NCBI GenBank assembly: GCA_007570785.1
Contig: ML661900.1
Coordinates: 8,021,854 to 8,085,853 of the forward strand
From: Antilocapra americana
Taxonomy: Eukaryota > Chordata > Mammalia > Artiodactyla > Antilocapridae
Reading direction: 5' to 3'
Length of the DNA: 64,000 bases
Position 1 is the first letter of the stretch. Each line of letters begins with the position of its first letter. Below the pieces are notes generated by a model. The model saw only the letters and a program-made list of their open reading frames with translations. It searched no databases and was not told the DNA's origin. This document shows, one piece after another, positions 21,975 through 33,165 of the stretch. Position numbers and translations under genes: made by a program.

Positions 21975-22105
21975 AATTGAAACTTCCTTGAAGACAGTGA
22001 CTAAAGTTGCCTTCCATGCCAACCAAGTATGCAGGGCAATAGAGTGCTTGGTGCATAACAGACAACGTACTATGCTGTGGTTAAGTAAGTGAATGAATGA
22101 ATGCC
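21975..22105 (+). mobile_element. L2 LINE 3' end
   Basis: The L2 3' pattern cttgaagacagtgactaaag, gagtgcttggtgcataacag and the terminal (TGAA)n motif gtgaatgaatgaatgcc are in order. Confidence 0.6.
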
Positions 22106-22287
22106 TTACTCCACAGATGGTGGCAAGGACTTCATCCTCATTTAAAGCCTAACTTTTATACCTATGAATAAGGGAGACATCTTTTTGTGTTTTTTATTTA
22201 TAACATGTATTAAGATTAAATGCAATTATAGATGCTATGCAGTTCAACAGCACTTCCTGTTATATTTCGGTTGTAGCTGAAATTTCA

Positions 22288-22337
22288 TTAGTAGTAAACC
22301 CATGTAGTAGTAAACCCATTTCAGTAGTAAACCCACA
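22288..22337 (+). repeat. Short tandem repeat, 3 copies of a ~16-18-bp unit
   Basis: tagtagtaaacccat appears twice back to back, then a third time as cagtagtaaacccacatag. Confidence 0.8.
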
Positions 22338-22555
22338 TAGTGTCAACCATGTGCTGAGCATATGTGGGTTGTAAATATTAAGTCATTTAATTCTCATGCA
22401 ACCCTTGGCTATAGAGTTTTAGACCAGAAAAAGTGAGTACAGAGATGGAAAGTGATTCCATCAAAGTCACACTAAGGACTATGTGGCAGAATCCAAATTC
22501 GGACCCTTCTAGTGTAGCTCCAGAATCTAGCTTTTCTCCACTGTGCGATGCTGCC
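22335..22555 (-). mobile_element. MIR SINE, antisense
   Basis: Antisense MIR landmarks in order: gtgctgagcatatgtgggtt, aagtcatttaattctcatgc, ggaaagtgattccatcaaag, then tggcagaatccaaattcgga. Confidence 0.6.
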
Positions 22556-22962
22556 CAGGATTTTGTGAAGAAAAAATTGTGCAATGACTGAGGCCTCTGC
22601 TTTGAGTAATGAAGCAGATCTTTGATCTCATCTCATTTCCTTTGTCTTTTCTCATTGGCGAGGGCTCTACTGAGGATGATATATGAATACGTGGTACGCC
22701 CTAATCTCCAAAAGGACATATGGATGCCACAGCTCTTTTTCTTACCACAGGCAAATCTGGTCAAGAGCAATGCTCTGGAAAATGTTTAATCCTTTAGGAA
22801 GTTTATTATATCCTATTAATTCTGATATGAAGATTTCAAAATTAGGTAGAATTTTAGATGTTCATTCAACTTATTTATTTGATTCAATCAAAATTAGTTT
22901 GAAAGGTTAAATTAAATGAAGAAAACACAGAAATATAGAATTCCATCTGTCAGCCAATTCTT

Positions 22963-23270
22963 GATTGCAAATATTGCTGCTGCTGCTGCTGCTGCTAAGT
23001 GGCTTCAGCGGTGTCCGACTCTGTGTGACCCCATAGACGACAGCCCAACCAGGCTCCGCCTTCCCTGGGATTCTCCAGGCAAGAACACTGGAGTGGGTTG
23101 CCATTTCCTTCTCCAGTGCATGAAAGGGAAAAGTGAAAGTGAAGTCGCTCAGTCGTGTCCAGCTTGTAGCAACCCCATGGACTGCAGCCTACCAGGCTCC
23201 TCTGTCCATAGGATTTTCCAGGCAAGAGTACTAGAGTGGGCTGCCATTGCCCTCTCCCGATTGCAAGTAT
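22963..23270 (-). mobile_element. BOV-A2 dimeric SINE with target duplication
   Basis: The antisense body 22975-23258 opens with the (GCT)n run that is the antisense of the (AGC)n tail. It is followed by two Bov-A monomers (ctaagtggcttcagcggtgt and, after the linker gtgcatgaaagggaaaagtg, agtcgctcagtcgtgtccag). The flanks gattgcaaatat (22963-22974) and gattgcaagtat (23259-23270) differ by one base. The low divergence suggests a relatively young insertion. Confidence 0.95.
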
Positions 23271-23392
23271 GGGAAGGCAACAAAATTAAGCAGGGGAAAA
23301 ATTTCCTGGAAGGATAATAGGTGGTTCACAGACTTGATCTCTGTGAAAAAAAGGCAAAACCAATGGAACTAAGGGTGTCTGAGAATCAGTTT

Positions 23393-23600
23393 GTACAGTC
23401 GCTCAGTCGTGTCCGACTCTTTGCAACCCTTCGTACTGTAGCCTGCCAGGATGCTTTGTTCATGGGGTTTTCCAGGCAAGAATACTGGAGTGGGTTTTCA
23501 TTTCTTCTTCTGGGGGATCTTCCCGAACCAGGGATTGAACCTGAGTCTCCTGCATCTTCTGCATTGGCAGGTGGATTTGTTACCCACTAAGCCATCGGAG
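23393..23600 (-). mobile_element. Bov-tA SINE
   Basis: Antisense copy: gtcgctcagtcgtgtccgac, aagaatactggagtgggttt, then the head ccagggattgaacctgagtc with a small expansion (gcatcttctgcattggcag) and a worn end, actaagccatcgga. Confidence 0.92.
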
Positions 23601-23921
23601 AATGATCTAATTTAGGAATATCATAACTGCTCTGGGTAGGAAGTGCCACTCAGGCTCCTGGCCGCCTCCCATTACCCTGATGGATTCATAGGTATGTTGC
23701 TGCCATTTGTAGCAAATATTTTATCCATTATCCATGTGTTTTTGATGCACTGTCTCAAGATTTAAAGACCTAGAGGGGTAGAAGGTGCATATCTTAGCTG
23801 CCAGAGGTGAGGAAGTTCACTAAGTTTCTCTGGGGATGCCTCAAAAGTTAGAGGAGGGCTCAGATGCTGAGTAGCCAACACACAAAACTATTTACATTTC
23901 TACACATGTACATATTCACAT

Positions 23922-24130
23922 GGGCTTCTCAGGTGGCACTAGTGGTAGAGGACCCACCTGCCAATGCTGGAGACATAAGAGAGGCAGGTTTGATTCCTGG
24001 GAAGATCTCCTGGCATAGGAGGTAGCAACCACTCCAGTATTCTTGCCTGGAAAATTCCATGGACAAAGGAGCCTGGTGGTCTATAGTCTTTGGGGCTGCA
24101 AAGAGCTGGACACAACTGAGCAATTGAGCA
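23922..24130 (+). mobile_element. Bov-tA2-type SINE
   Basis: Sense copy: gggcttctcaggtggcacta, B box caggtttgattcctgggaag, Bov-A part to ggacacaactgagcaattga. The flanks (acatgtacatattcacat on the left, acatgtattcatat on the right) look like a decayed target duplication. Confidence 0.92.
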
Positions 24131-24662
24131 CATGTATTCATATAGGTATTTCCAACAACATCCCACCCTTACCAGCTAATGTTCTATATTTTTCTTATTA
24201 ATAAGAGAATAAGTTTTAAAAGAATGTTCCTTTCTCTAGTTCTCTTGTAGGTAACTAAACAATTTTTTTTTTCTTCTGCTCAACGTGGTTGCAGTTTCAA
24301 AGAGTAATTTTCTGTTGATGTGACAACAAGTCAGAGGTTTAGGATAAACTTTAAGCTTTTTTTAAACTGAGAAAGTATGTTAACTTTGCATAGATTAATT
24401 ATCCTGAATCAATGGGAATCAGCAATTTTGCCCTAAAATGGTTCTTTATATTCAGAGAAAAGTCCTGAATTCATCAGCTTATTTTACAGAGAGCAAACAT
24501 TTATTCAATATCAAATATCTAAGGGCAAGGAACTAGAGAAGGAAACTCACGGATATGCTAGAAGTCTAATTCAAATTCTTGCTAAAGAATTAAAAAGCTG
24601 CTTTTCAAACTTGTATCTGATTTGATTTTTTTTGTATTTCTAATTGGTTTACATATTATTAT
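24131..24662. other. Unique AT-rich non-coding DNA
   Basis: Nothing recognised apart from short T and A runs. Confidence 0.4.
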
Positions 24663-24790
24663 TTTTTCTTTCATTTATTCAACAAAAATTCACTGAGCTT
24701 CTGCTAAATGCTGAGTAATGTACAGACAGAGCAACTGCTAATGGCTACATCTTGGAAGCAAAAAGCCGTGTTCTTTCAGAAATTATAACC
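24663..24790 (-). mobile_element. L2 LINE 3' end, antisense
   Basis: tcatttattcaacaaaaatt, cactgagcttctgctaaatg and ctgagtaatgtacagacaga follow the antisense L2 end (the 'attcaacaaatatttattgagc' pattern). Confidence 0.5.
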
Positions 24791-25014
24791 TATGTAACTG
24801 TCATTAAGTCTCATCTACCAAGATTTTTATCCTATTTCTTGAATGACTACAATGGAAGGGTTTTTTTTAAATTTAAAAAAAAAAACTTGCTTTACAAAAT
24901 GTATTTTATTTCAATTAAATAATCAGTTCAGAAGCGTGGTAGACTGTCACAGTAAGACCGTGAATAAATCATGCTGTTTGCAATATTTTTTGTTACTCCT
25001 CCCATCAAATGTGT

Positions 25015-25215
25015 GCAAATACTCAGTCCTGGCGACTCTTTGCAACCCCATGGACTGTAGCCCGCCACGCCCCTCTGTCCATGGAATTCTCCAGGCAAGA
25101 ATACTGGAGTGGGTTCCATTTCCTTCTCTAGGGGATCTTCCTGACCCAGGGATTAAACCCTGGTCTTCTGTACTGCAGGCAGCTTCTTTACCATCTGAGC
25201 CACCAGGGAAGCCCC
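25015..25215 (-). mobile_element. Bov-tA SINE
   Basis: Antisense copy: gactctttgcaaccccatgg, aagaatactggagtgggttc, and the head ending ctgagccaccagggaagccc. The tail is shortened to caaatactcagtcctggcga. It forms an inverted pair with the SINE at 25335. Confidence 0.93.
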
Positions 25216-25334
25216 TAAATCTGGGCCAAATAGGTAATTTTCATTGACCTGAAAGTGGCAGAAAACTTGGTGTGCAAACTCTAGAGCCCAGATCTTGGCA
25301 GGCCTACTGCTTATTTCACCATCTGAGAGCCTGA

Positions 25335-25547
25335 GGGGGTTACCAGGTGGCTCAGTGGTAAAGAATCCACCTGCCAATGCAGGACACTTGAGTTCAATCC
25401 CTGAGCTGAGAAGATTCCCTGGAGGAGGAAATGGCAACCCATTCTAGTATTCTTGTGTGGAAAATAACATGGGCAGAGGAGCCTGGTGGACTACACCCCA
25501 AGGGTTACAAAGAGTCAGACACAACTGAGCACACACACACACACAGC
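25335..25547 (+). mobile_element. Bov-tA SINE with (AC)n tail
   Basis: Sense copy: taccaggtggctcagtggta, a head with B box gagttcaatccctgagctga, Bov-A part ggcaacccattctagtattc, end gtcagacacaactgagcaca running into an AC run. Confidence 0.92.
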
Positions 25548-25549
25548 CC

Positions 25550-25855
25550 TGAGACTCTACCAGGCTGTGAAGAATTTAATTTAGTCCACTGGCAAAGGAG
25601 AGTTCAGTGGGAGGACCAGGGAGGAGCCCCAGCCAGTAGCCCTCACCAACTGCCAGCCTGGTGAAGTAGGACACCTTGGACCTTCCAGCCCTAGTTGAGA
25701 TGACCATAGCCACGTGATTGATCCCCACAGATAAGCAGCAGCAGAAAAATTGCCCACTGAACCCTCAGAATTGTGAAAATAATGAAACAGTGTTGCTTTC
25801 AGTTACTAAGTATACAATGGTTTGTTAAACAGCAATAGAAAACTGGAACTGAAAG
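25550..25855 (+). mobile_element. MLT1-type LTR (ERVL-MaLR), 3' part
   Basis: The right-hand end is characteristic of MaLR solo LTRs: aattgtgaaaataatgaaac, ttcagttactaagtatacaa, then tggtttgttaaacagcaata and gaaaactggaact. The preceding ggacaccttggaccttccag belongs to the same LTR. The 5' end is not clear. No internal retroviral sequence is present, so this is an old solo-LTR remnant. Confidence 0.7.
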
Positions 25856-25859
25856 TATT

Positions 25860-27895
25860 TAAATACCTATTACCACTACATTTACCATTTTTGGATTCAG
25901 ATTCTCTGACCAGATTTGATTTCTTTGTATTTACCTGTAATTGGCCATTTCCCCAAGTTGGGTAGAATTTCCTTACCTGATGAAATGTGATATTTCCAAT
26001 GAAGATGATACTGGAAATTCTTCCGTGTTCTCTTTGTATTTACCACTTTTTCTCGGAAAATAATAATGGATTTTTACATAGCCTCTTATAGATGTTTAGA
26101 GACAACATGACATGCATTTTCCCTAATTATCTAGAATCATAATTCCAGGGGAGGAGGGAGACAGACAGAAATGAAGTTGGACAAAACCTTAGGAATGATA
26201 TTATTATTCATTTCAAATATTACTTGGAAAGAACACTTCTGAATCTCTGGGTCAGGCCCTGTTCTAACATCATGAGAGCTGCTTACGTATTTTGTGTTTA
26301 TACCTTGCCCATAAGTCATGAATACCCACAAACAATAAACACTAAAAAGATTTGTTAACAAATAAGTATTTTTAAGACCTCCTAAATGATTTGTGTAACA
26401 AGCATGCACTTAAAAATACAAAAGAAAAAAAGTTGAATACAAAAACCAAAAACGCATTTCTCTGTTCCCTCCACCCTCACCCCAAGTAAATATATGTGCT
26501 TAGGCTCAGGAAATCCCAGTAACTGTATCTCTGCTCCAAGACAGCCAAAGCTGGTTTCTGGGTCAGCAGCTCCAGTCCTTTCCTACCTGAGTCTGTGCCA
26601 GAAATGAATCTGTGCATCCAGGCGCAGTTGGTACAGGGGTGTGAGCATCGGAAAGCATCAGAATTACTTTTTCCAAGCTGGAGCAAAGACTATTTTGTTT
26701 CCTGTAGGTAAAATATTGGAGGCTTCTTTTCTGGGCTGCTGTTTATGTCCTTGTTCGTTCTGAAGCAGAGCCACTGTTGCCTTTCACCCTGCCTTGGAAA
26801 AGAGGGGCAGACACCTGCACACACCTGAGCCCTTGTGTCAGTGAGGCACACGTGGAGTGTGTTCCTTCCTGTCCTTTGCGTGGGGGAAGCCAAAAATAGC
26901 AATCGCCCCTTGTGCTTTTGTCTGACAGGTAAAAGCTTATTAAACAGTGCCTCCAATTGTCTCATGGAAATTAGACTCATTTTTCTAAAATGGAAAAGAT
27001 CCACCCAATCTTGCCTTATTACACAGCAAATTGATAGGCAGACTGAGATCACACGTTTTCTTTTTCAGCAAGGTGAAAATTCAAGGTTCACCACATGTTC
27101 AGCTAGTGGTTATCAGAACTCCGCAGGACAATTAAAATAATTTGAAAAATTACCTTATGAAAAGAGAACATTCCATTTTAAGCGTGATCTTTTAGAATTC
27201 GAATTGTTGACTTGAATTGCATCTCGGAGTTTAATACCTCCAGCCCCAAGGTAAATACTGTTAAGCAAGCTTGAACTAAGCTTAGCAGAGTTTAACATGC
27301 TCAGTTATAATATTTGTTTAAGAAGAATTATTTCTAGCTCTTCTTACAGATATGTATTCGCTATAACTCTTTAGAGCTTTGCTTCTCGGATGCAATCCCT
27401 ATGCCTGAATAAAATGTTCATTACTGTATCTGGGAGGGAGTGTGTGTGCTTTTGCCTTTACTATCAGGATAACAGGGTAAATATTTTGTCTTCATAATCT
27501 CTGTAAATCGTATTCAATAGGTAAGATGAGTTCATCTTTCAAAGTTCAGTTTAAGTACGTATGATAAAACACATCTTGCTGAATCCATCCAAACATCTGG
27601 AAGGTGTTGTAGTTGGAGATGTGCAGTTACCACCTTCAGTCCCTATAGAATTGTTTCATTAAATTATACTTTGGTGTGTTGCTATCTCCCCACAGTAGAA
27701 ATGAGTCTCACAGAAATATCAGTAGCAAGGATGCTGTCGAGCTTATTGTTTTCTGCTCTTTAGAGAAATGACTCCCTGGTCTTAGCATCCAGCAGAGTTC
27801 TACCCTCTGTAGTGACTAGTGTTTCTTGAACAGACAGTGATTGTGTAATTGCAAAGTTTCCCATTTTATGATGACTAGTTACACCCATTTTGTGA
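25860..27895. other. Unique non-coding DNA
   Basis: No young repeat for 2 kb. 26930-27300 is repeat-free and contains ccaattgtctcatggaaatt and an AT-rich section. It could include a conserved element, but I see no decisive motif. Open frames reach 120 codons on both strands over the same bases, so they are not convincing. Confidence 0.4.
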
Positions 27896-28192
27896 TACAC
27901 TCATGTGCTGCTGCTGCTGCTAAGTCGCTTCAGTCGTGTCCGACTCTGTGCGACCCCAGACGGCAGCCCACCAGGCTCCCCTGTCCCTGGGATTCTCCAG
28001 GCAAGAACACTGGAGTGGGTTGCCATTTCCTTCTCCAGTGCATGAAAGTGAAAAGTGAAAGTGAAGACTCTAAGTCGTGCCCGACTCTTAGCGACCCCAT
28101 GGACTGCAGCCTACCAGGCTCCTCTGTCCATGGGATTTTCCAGGCAAGAGTGCTGGAGTGGGGTGCCATTGCCTTTTCCTACACTCATGTGC
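27896..28192 (-). mobile_element. BOV-A2 dimeric SINE with exact 13-bp target duplication
   Basis: tacactcatgtgc is repeated exactly at 27896-27908 and 28180-28192. Between them lie the (GCT)n run, monomer one (agtcgcttcagtcgtgtccg), the linker gtgcatgaaagtgaaaagtg and monomer two (ctctaagtcgtgcccgactc). This is the best preserved SINE in the window and probably the youngest. Confidence 0.97.
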
Positions 28193-28311
28193 AGACTTTG
28201 TAAATACATTCCAGCAAAGTTCTCAGCTTATTTTTATATCTCCATCCTTATTATACTATTCTTTTTACCCCTGCTTTTAAATTGCACCATTTTATTTTTA
28301 AATATAATAAA

Positions 28312-28480
28312 ATTTATAACAATAATAACAACTTCCATTTATTGTGTGTTTACTGTCTGCAAGGATATAGGTTAGGAGCTCAATACGTAGCACTAATTTA
28401 ATTCTTACAAAATACTACTGATAATTATCTCCCTTTTTATATATAAGGAAGCAAAAGGTCAGCACATTTTAGTATTTCCC
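28312..28480 (-). mobile_element. MIR SINE, antisense
   Basis: acttccatttattgtgtgtt, tactgtctgcaaggatatag, aatttaattcttacaaaata and a worn 'cccattttacagatgagg' section follow antisense MIR. Confidence 0.55.
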
Positions 28481-28534
28481 TAGCCTTTTGGGAGGAACTG
28501 AGTTTTTTTTATTTTTTTAAGGTAGGCTCTCAAT

Positions 28535-29035
28535 AGTAACAAACATTCTAGGGGGGGCGGAGTCTATATACCAAACGCTTCAGTAAATGCCTTCTATGGG
28601 TTATCTTAATTAAAACTAGGAAAACTCTATGTCATTGCTGCTATTATAAGTGTCATTGCCAGTCCTGTGCGTTTGCTAAGTCACTTCAGTTGTGTCTGAC
28701 TCTTTGTGACCCCACACTGTAGCCCACCAGCCTCCTCTGTCCATGGGGTTCTCCAGGCGAGAATTCTGGAGTGGATTGCCATGTCCTCCTCCAGGGGAAC
28801 TTCCCAACCCAGGGATTGAAACTGTTTCTCTTCTATCTCCTCGGTTGGCAGGCAGATTCTTTACCACTCGTGACACCTGGGAAGCACCACGGTCACTTCT
28901 AGTTATTAATAATGATTATTACTACCGTCATTATAATGATGAGGAAATGGATTCAGTCAAAGGGCCAGTGACTTTCCAATCTGCCAGGTTAGTGTAGAGC
29001 TGGGATATGAACCCAGCTGGTTTAACTCCAAGAGA
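28535..29035 (-). mobile_element. MIR SINE, antisense, split by a Bov-tA
   Basis: The left half is 28560-28660 (ttcagtaaatgccttctatg, gggttatcttaattaaaact). The right half is 28895-29035 (cattataatgatgaggaaat, aaagggccagtgactttcca, gagctgggatatgaacccag). The Bov-tA at 28672-28886 sits between the halves, so the SINE inserted into an existing MIR. Confidence 0.6.
28672..28886 (-). mobile_element. Bov-tA SINE
   Basis: Antisense copy: gctaagtcacttcagttgtg, gagaattctggagtggattg, and a head ending gacacctgggaagcacc. A small expansion (tctcttctatctcctcggtt) lies in the anticodon-arm region. Confidence 0.92.
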
Positions 29036-30043
29036 ATACATATGACATCTTCTTGCTAGTATTTTATCTATCCTTGTGAACCACTTAAATTTATCCTGGA
29101 AGAAGTGAGGGGTATTCACATCTAAGAATACGTTTGCACACACGCATCTGTCGTTTCCATCTTTCCTGCGTGGAAGTGATCTTGCTCAGTGCTAAGGTAT
29201 AAAGAAAATTCTCTAAATAACCAAGTAGGTAATTCTGTCTGCATTCTGGGGAAAAGGCTAGATGACTCTTAAAAAGTCCTTTCTGCCCCAATTCAACTGG
29301 GTTAAATGCTCCTTGAGGGCAGAGACAATGCAAATGCACACAGAGCACTAATAAGCCTGAACTGTTTGTCCTCGATTTGTCAGCGCCCCTTGGCTTTTCA
29401 TGAGTCCCAAAGCTGGACAACTTTCATGTTTCTGCTGTGCCTCTTCGTTAACCAAGAATGACTTCGTTTCTCTTGTAATGAACTCTGCTCTGCTTTTAGA
29501 CCACACCCATCGATGTTTCAGTCCTGTGATGCCTGCCCATTGAGAGGTTCTGAACTTTCACCCTGTGGATGAAGACTTTGGCCCAAGAATGCACTGGGGC
29601 ACCTGGCTCCTGCGGACCTGTTGGAGGACCGTCTTGTGTGGGAGTCTCTGTTTGCAGATTTGGGCCAGGTCAAGAGAGTGATGAAGGTTAATAAAGCCTG
29701 AATGAATTAGTACTTCTGACTGCAAGTATATCCCAACCAGGTTAAGACCAAAATGGGTTATAGAATAAATCCATCAAAATCATGGAACACTCAAATAAAT
29801 TTGAGATCCAAAATCTCAAATTTTCCATCCCAGAGGTCTTCTGCCTTTCTTTTAAACTGAACCAGATACTCAGCAAACCCCAATGGACCAGAGTCACATA
29901 TCAAAAGAGGGAAAAGGCGTTTTGATTTGGGTGTCTTTGTTTCCTAGCTTGTATGAGAATTAAAATGGAAGTTAACATACAAAGTTAATAGCAGTACTTT
30001 CAGGATGCAGGTACTGGGCTAGAATAGAAATGGATTCTTTCAC
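29036..30043. other. Unique non-coding DNA with a possible L2 stub
   Basis: 29310-29330 reads gctccttgagggcagagaca, the L2 3' hallmark, but the surrounding sequence is too worn to extend it. Nothing else is recognised. Confidence 0.4.
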
Positions 30044-32355
30044 TCAATCAGTCAGTTCAGTTGCTCAGTTGCGTCTGACTCTTTGCTACCCCATGGACTG
30101 CAGCACACCACACTTCCCTGTCCATCACCAGCTCCCGAAGCTTACCCAAACTCATGTCCATCGAGTCGGTGATGCCATGCGACCATCTCATCCTCTGTTG
30201 TCCCCTTCTCCTGATTTCAATCTTTCACAGCATCATGGTCTTTTCAAATGAGTCAGTTTTTTGCATCACGTGGCCAAAGTATTGGAATTTCAGCTTCAGC
30301 ATCAGTCCTCCCAATGAATATCCAGGACTTATTTCCTTTAGAATGGACTGGTTGGATCCCCTTGCAGTCCAAGGGACTCTCAAGAGTCTTCTCCAACACC
30401 ATAGTTCAAAAGCATCAATTCTTCAGTGCTCAGCTTTCTTTATAGTCCAACTGTTACATCCATACATGACTATTCAAAAAACCATAGCTTTGACTAGATG
30501 GACCTTTGTTGGCAAAGTAATGTCTCTGCTTTTTAATATGCTGTCTAATTTGGTCATAATTTTTCTTCTAAGGAGCAAGCATCTTTTAATTTCATGGCTG
30601 TAGTCACCATTTGCAGTGATTTTGGAGCCCCCCAAAATAAAGTCAGCCACTGTTTCCACTGTTTCCCCATATATTTGCCATGAAGTGATGGGACCAGATG
30701 CCATGATCTTAGTTTTCTGGATGTTGAGTTTTAAGCCAACTTTTTCACCTCTTTCACTTTCAGCAAGAGACTCTTTAGTTCTTCACTTTCTGCTATAAGG
30801 GTGGTGTCATCTGTAAACCTGAGGTTATTGGTATTTCTCCCAGCAATCTTGATTACAGCTGTGCTTCATCCAGCCTGGCATTTATGTGATGTACTCTATT
30901 AAATAAGCTCTTGATTTCCTACTTTTGCATTCCAGCCCCCTATAATGAAAAGAATATCTTTTTTGGGTGTTAGTTCTAGAAGGTCTTATAGGTCTTCATA
31001 GAACCATTCAACTTCTTCAGCATTGTTGGTCGGGGCATAGACTTGGATTACTGTGATATTGAATGATTTGCCTGTCATTTTTGAGATTGCATCCAAGTAT
31101 TGCATTTCAGACTCTTTTGTTGATTGTGATGGCTACTCCATTTCTTCTAAGGGATTCTTGCCCACAGTAGTCAATATAATGGTCATCTGAGTTAAATTCA
31201 CCCATTCCAGTCCATTTTAGTTTGCTGATTCCTAAAATGTAGATGTTCACTCTTGCCATCTCCTGTTTGACCACTTCCAATTTGCCTTGATTCATGGACC
31301 TAACATTCCAGGTTCTTATGCAATGTTGCTCTGTACAGTATTGGACTTGACTTCCATCACTGGTCACACCCACAGCTGGGTGTTATTTTTGCTTTAGCTC
31401 CATCTCTTCACTCTTTCTGGAGTTATTCTTCCACTGATCTCCAGTAGCATATTGGGCACCTACTGACCTGGGGAGTTCATCTTTCAGTGTCCTATCTTTT
31501 TGCCTTTCACACTGTTCATGCGGCTCTCAAGGCAAGAACACTGAAGTGGTTTGCCATTCCCTATTTGTTGGACCATGTTTTGTCAGAACTCTCCACCATG
31601 ACCCATCCTTCTTGGGTGGCCCTACAGGGCACGGCTCATAGTTTCATTGAGTTAGACAAGGCTGTGGTCCATGTGATCAGATTGGTTAGTTTTCTGTGAT
31701 TGTGGTTTTCATTCTGTCTGCCCTCTGATGGATAAGGATAAGAGGCTTATGGAAGCTTCCTGATGGGAGAAACTGACTGAAAGGGAAACTTGGTCTTCTT
31801 CTAACAGGGCCATTCTCAGTAAATCTTAAATCCAATTTTCTGTTGATGGGCGGGGCTGTGTTCCCTCCCTTATTTGACCTGAGGCCGAATTATGGTAATG
31901 AAGATAATGGCCACCTCCTTCAAAAGGTCCCATGCAGTGCCCCAACCCTGCAGCAGGTCACCGCAGACCCACGCCTCTGGCTGGAGACTCCTGGACACTC
32001 ACGGGCAAGTCTGGGTCAGTCTCTCATGGGGTCCTGGTGAGCACACGGTTCTGTTTGTGCCCTCCAAGAGTCTGTTTCCCAGTCCTGTGTAAGTTCTGGC
32101 AGCTCTGTGGTGGGGTTAATGGCGACCTCCTCCGTGAGGGCTTATGCCATACCCAGGCCTACTGCACCCAGAGCCCCTGCCCCTGCGGCAGTCCTCTGCT
32201 GACCCGTACCTCCGCAGGAGACACTGAAACACAGTTCTGTCCCAGTCTCTGTGGGGTTTTGGGTCCTGGTGTGCACAAGGTTTGTTTGAGCCCTCCGAGC
32301 ATCTCTGGCAGTTGTAGGGTTTGATTCTAGATGTGATTGCACCCTTCCTACGGTC
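30044..32355 (-). mobile_element. BovB LINE, internally deleted, 2.3 kb
   Basis: Minus-strand BovB with its 3' end at 30044 (tcaatcagtcagttcagttg) and its 5' UTR-like part reaching about 32355. On the minus strand, 31373-31107 is still open and encodes the start of the APE-type endonuclease (TWNVRSMNQGKLEVVKQEMA, then LKWTGMGEFNSDDHY and YCGQESLRRNGVAI). 30704-30474 encodes a C-terminal stretch of the polyprotein (ITANGDYSHEIKRCLLLRR). The parts between are joined abruptly near 30905 (gctcttgatttcctactttt). By my recollection of BovB, most of the reverse-transcriptase core is missing. Frames are broken, so the element cannot move on its own. Confidence 0.92.
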
Positions 32356-32749
32356 TTTAGGGGTAAACGACCACAAGTAAAGAAAATGTTCAACTTGCCT
32401 TTGCTGTGTATTTTCCATCCTCCACAGGTGATGCAATCAGGAAGTATCTTTGAAGGTGGTCAGTATTTTTCACCACTGGAGAAGGAGTTAGATCTACTGG
32501 AAAATCAGCGATTCTCCTCAAGCATTGGCTTATCTATCACACAGGAAAGCCATGGAATGTGTGTGTCCTTAGCACCTAGGTTTTGCCCCCCGAGGGGACC
32601 AATACACCCACTTAAGAGTTGTGTAACTTACAAGAGCAAGGGCAAAAACTGCTGTCCCCCTCTGCCCTCTGTGAAATGATTAGTAATGCCTGTTCGGGTC
32701 GCTCTGTTAAGAGCTCATGAGACCCTGTGGGGATGACTCTACTGAGAAG
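32356..32749. other. Unique non-coding DNA, nothing recognised
   Basis: Sits between the BovB 5' end and the MIR. A 97-codon frame at 32386-32679 has no protein signature. Confidence 0.35.
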
Positions 32750-33165
32750 GGCAGCGTGGTATAAACAGTACACTGGTTAAAAGCAAGGATATGGAGTCAG
32801 ACTGCCTGGGCTCATTTCTTAGCTCTGTTGCTACCTGGATAATGTTGGCAAGTTACCTTAGCCCTCTGTATCTCTATTTCCTAACAGTATTCACCTCAAA
32901 AGGATGAGAGAATTAAATCTTGTAATGTGCAGGAGAAGCGGACAACAGAGGATGAGATGGTTGGACGGCCTCACCAACTTGATAGACATGAGTTTGAGCA
33001 AGCTCCAGGAGTTGGTGATGGACAGGGAAGCCTGGCGTGCTGCAGTCCATGGGGTGGCAAAGAGTCGGACAGGACTGAGTGACCGAACTGAACTGAACTG
33101 AATGTGCATAAAGTACTTAGAAGCATAGTAAATGCTATAATTGTGCTAGCTGTTACTATCATCAG
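32750..33165 (+). mobile_element. MIR SINE, sense, split by a BovB 3' end
   Basis: Well-preserved MIR: cagtacactggttaaaagca, tatggagtcagactgcctgg, gctctgttgctacctggata, ttggcaagttaccttagccc, and after the interruption ataaagtacttagaagcata and gtaaatgctataattgtgct. The BovB piece at 32932-33100 interrupts it and duplicated the MIR bases aatgtgca. Confidence 0.8.
32924..33108 (+). mobile_element. BovB 3' end inserted in a MIR, 8-bp target duplication
   Basis: The insert 32932-33100 is the last ~170 bp of BovB in sense: gacaacagaggatgagatgg, ggttggacggcctcaccaac, ggcaaagagtcggacaggac, ending in the (CTGAA)n tail gaccgaactgaactgaactg. aatgtgca flanks it at 32924-32931 and 33101-33108. The frame still reads [20 protein letters not shown], part of the ORF2 C-terminus. 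Confidence 0.92.

Noticed and set aside
22916..23317. 133-codon plus-strand frame with a poly-alanine run
   Set aside because: The alanines come from the (GCT)n run of an antisense BOV-A2 SINE and the rest is antisense SINE. A similar case at 27841-28203 is rejected for the same reason.
25550..25855. Possible provirus around the MLT1 LTR
   Set aside because: Only the LTR end is present. No gag, pol or env-like frame and no second LTR nearby.
22975..28000. Trinucleotide (GCT)n runs as possible disease-type coding repeats
   Set aside because: Both runs are the normal tails of BOV-A2 SINEs and are short.
30154..30603. 149-codon plus-strand frame
   Set aside because: It is the antisense of the BovB ORF2 C-terminal region and has no independent support. 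The same applies to the plus frame at 6461-6796 and the minus frame at 44053-44394.
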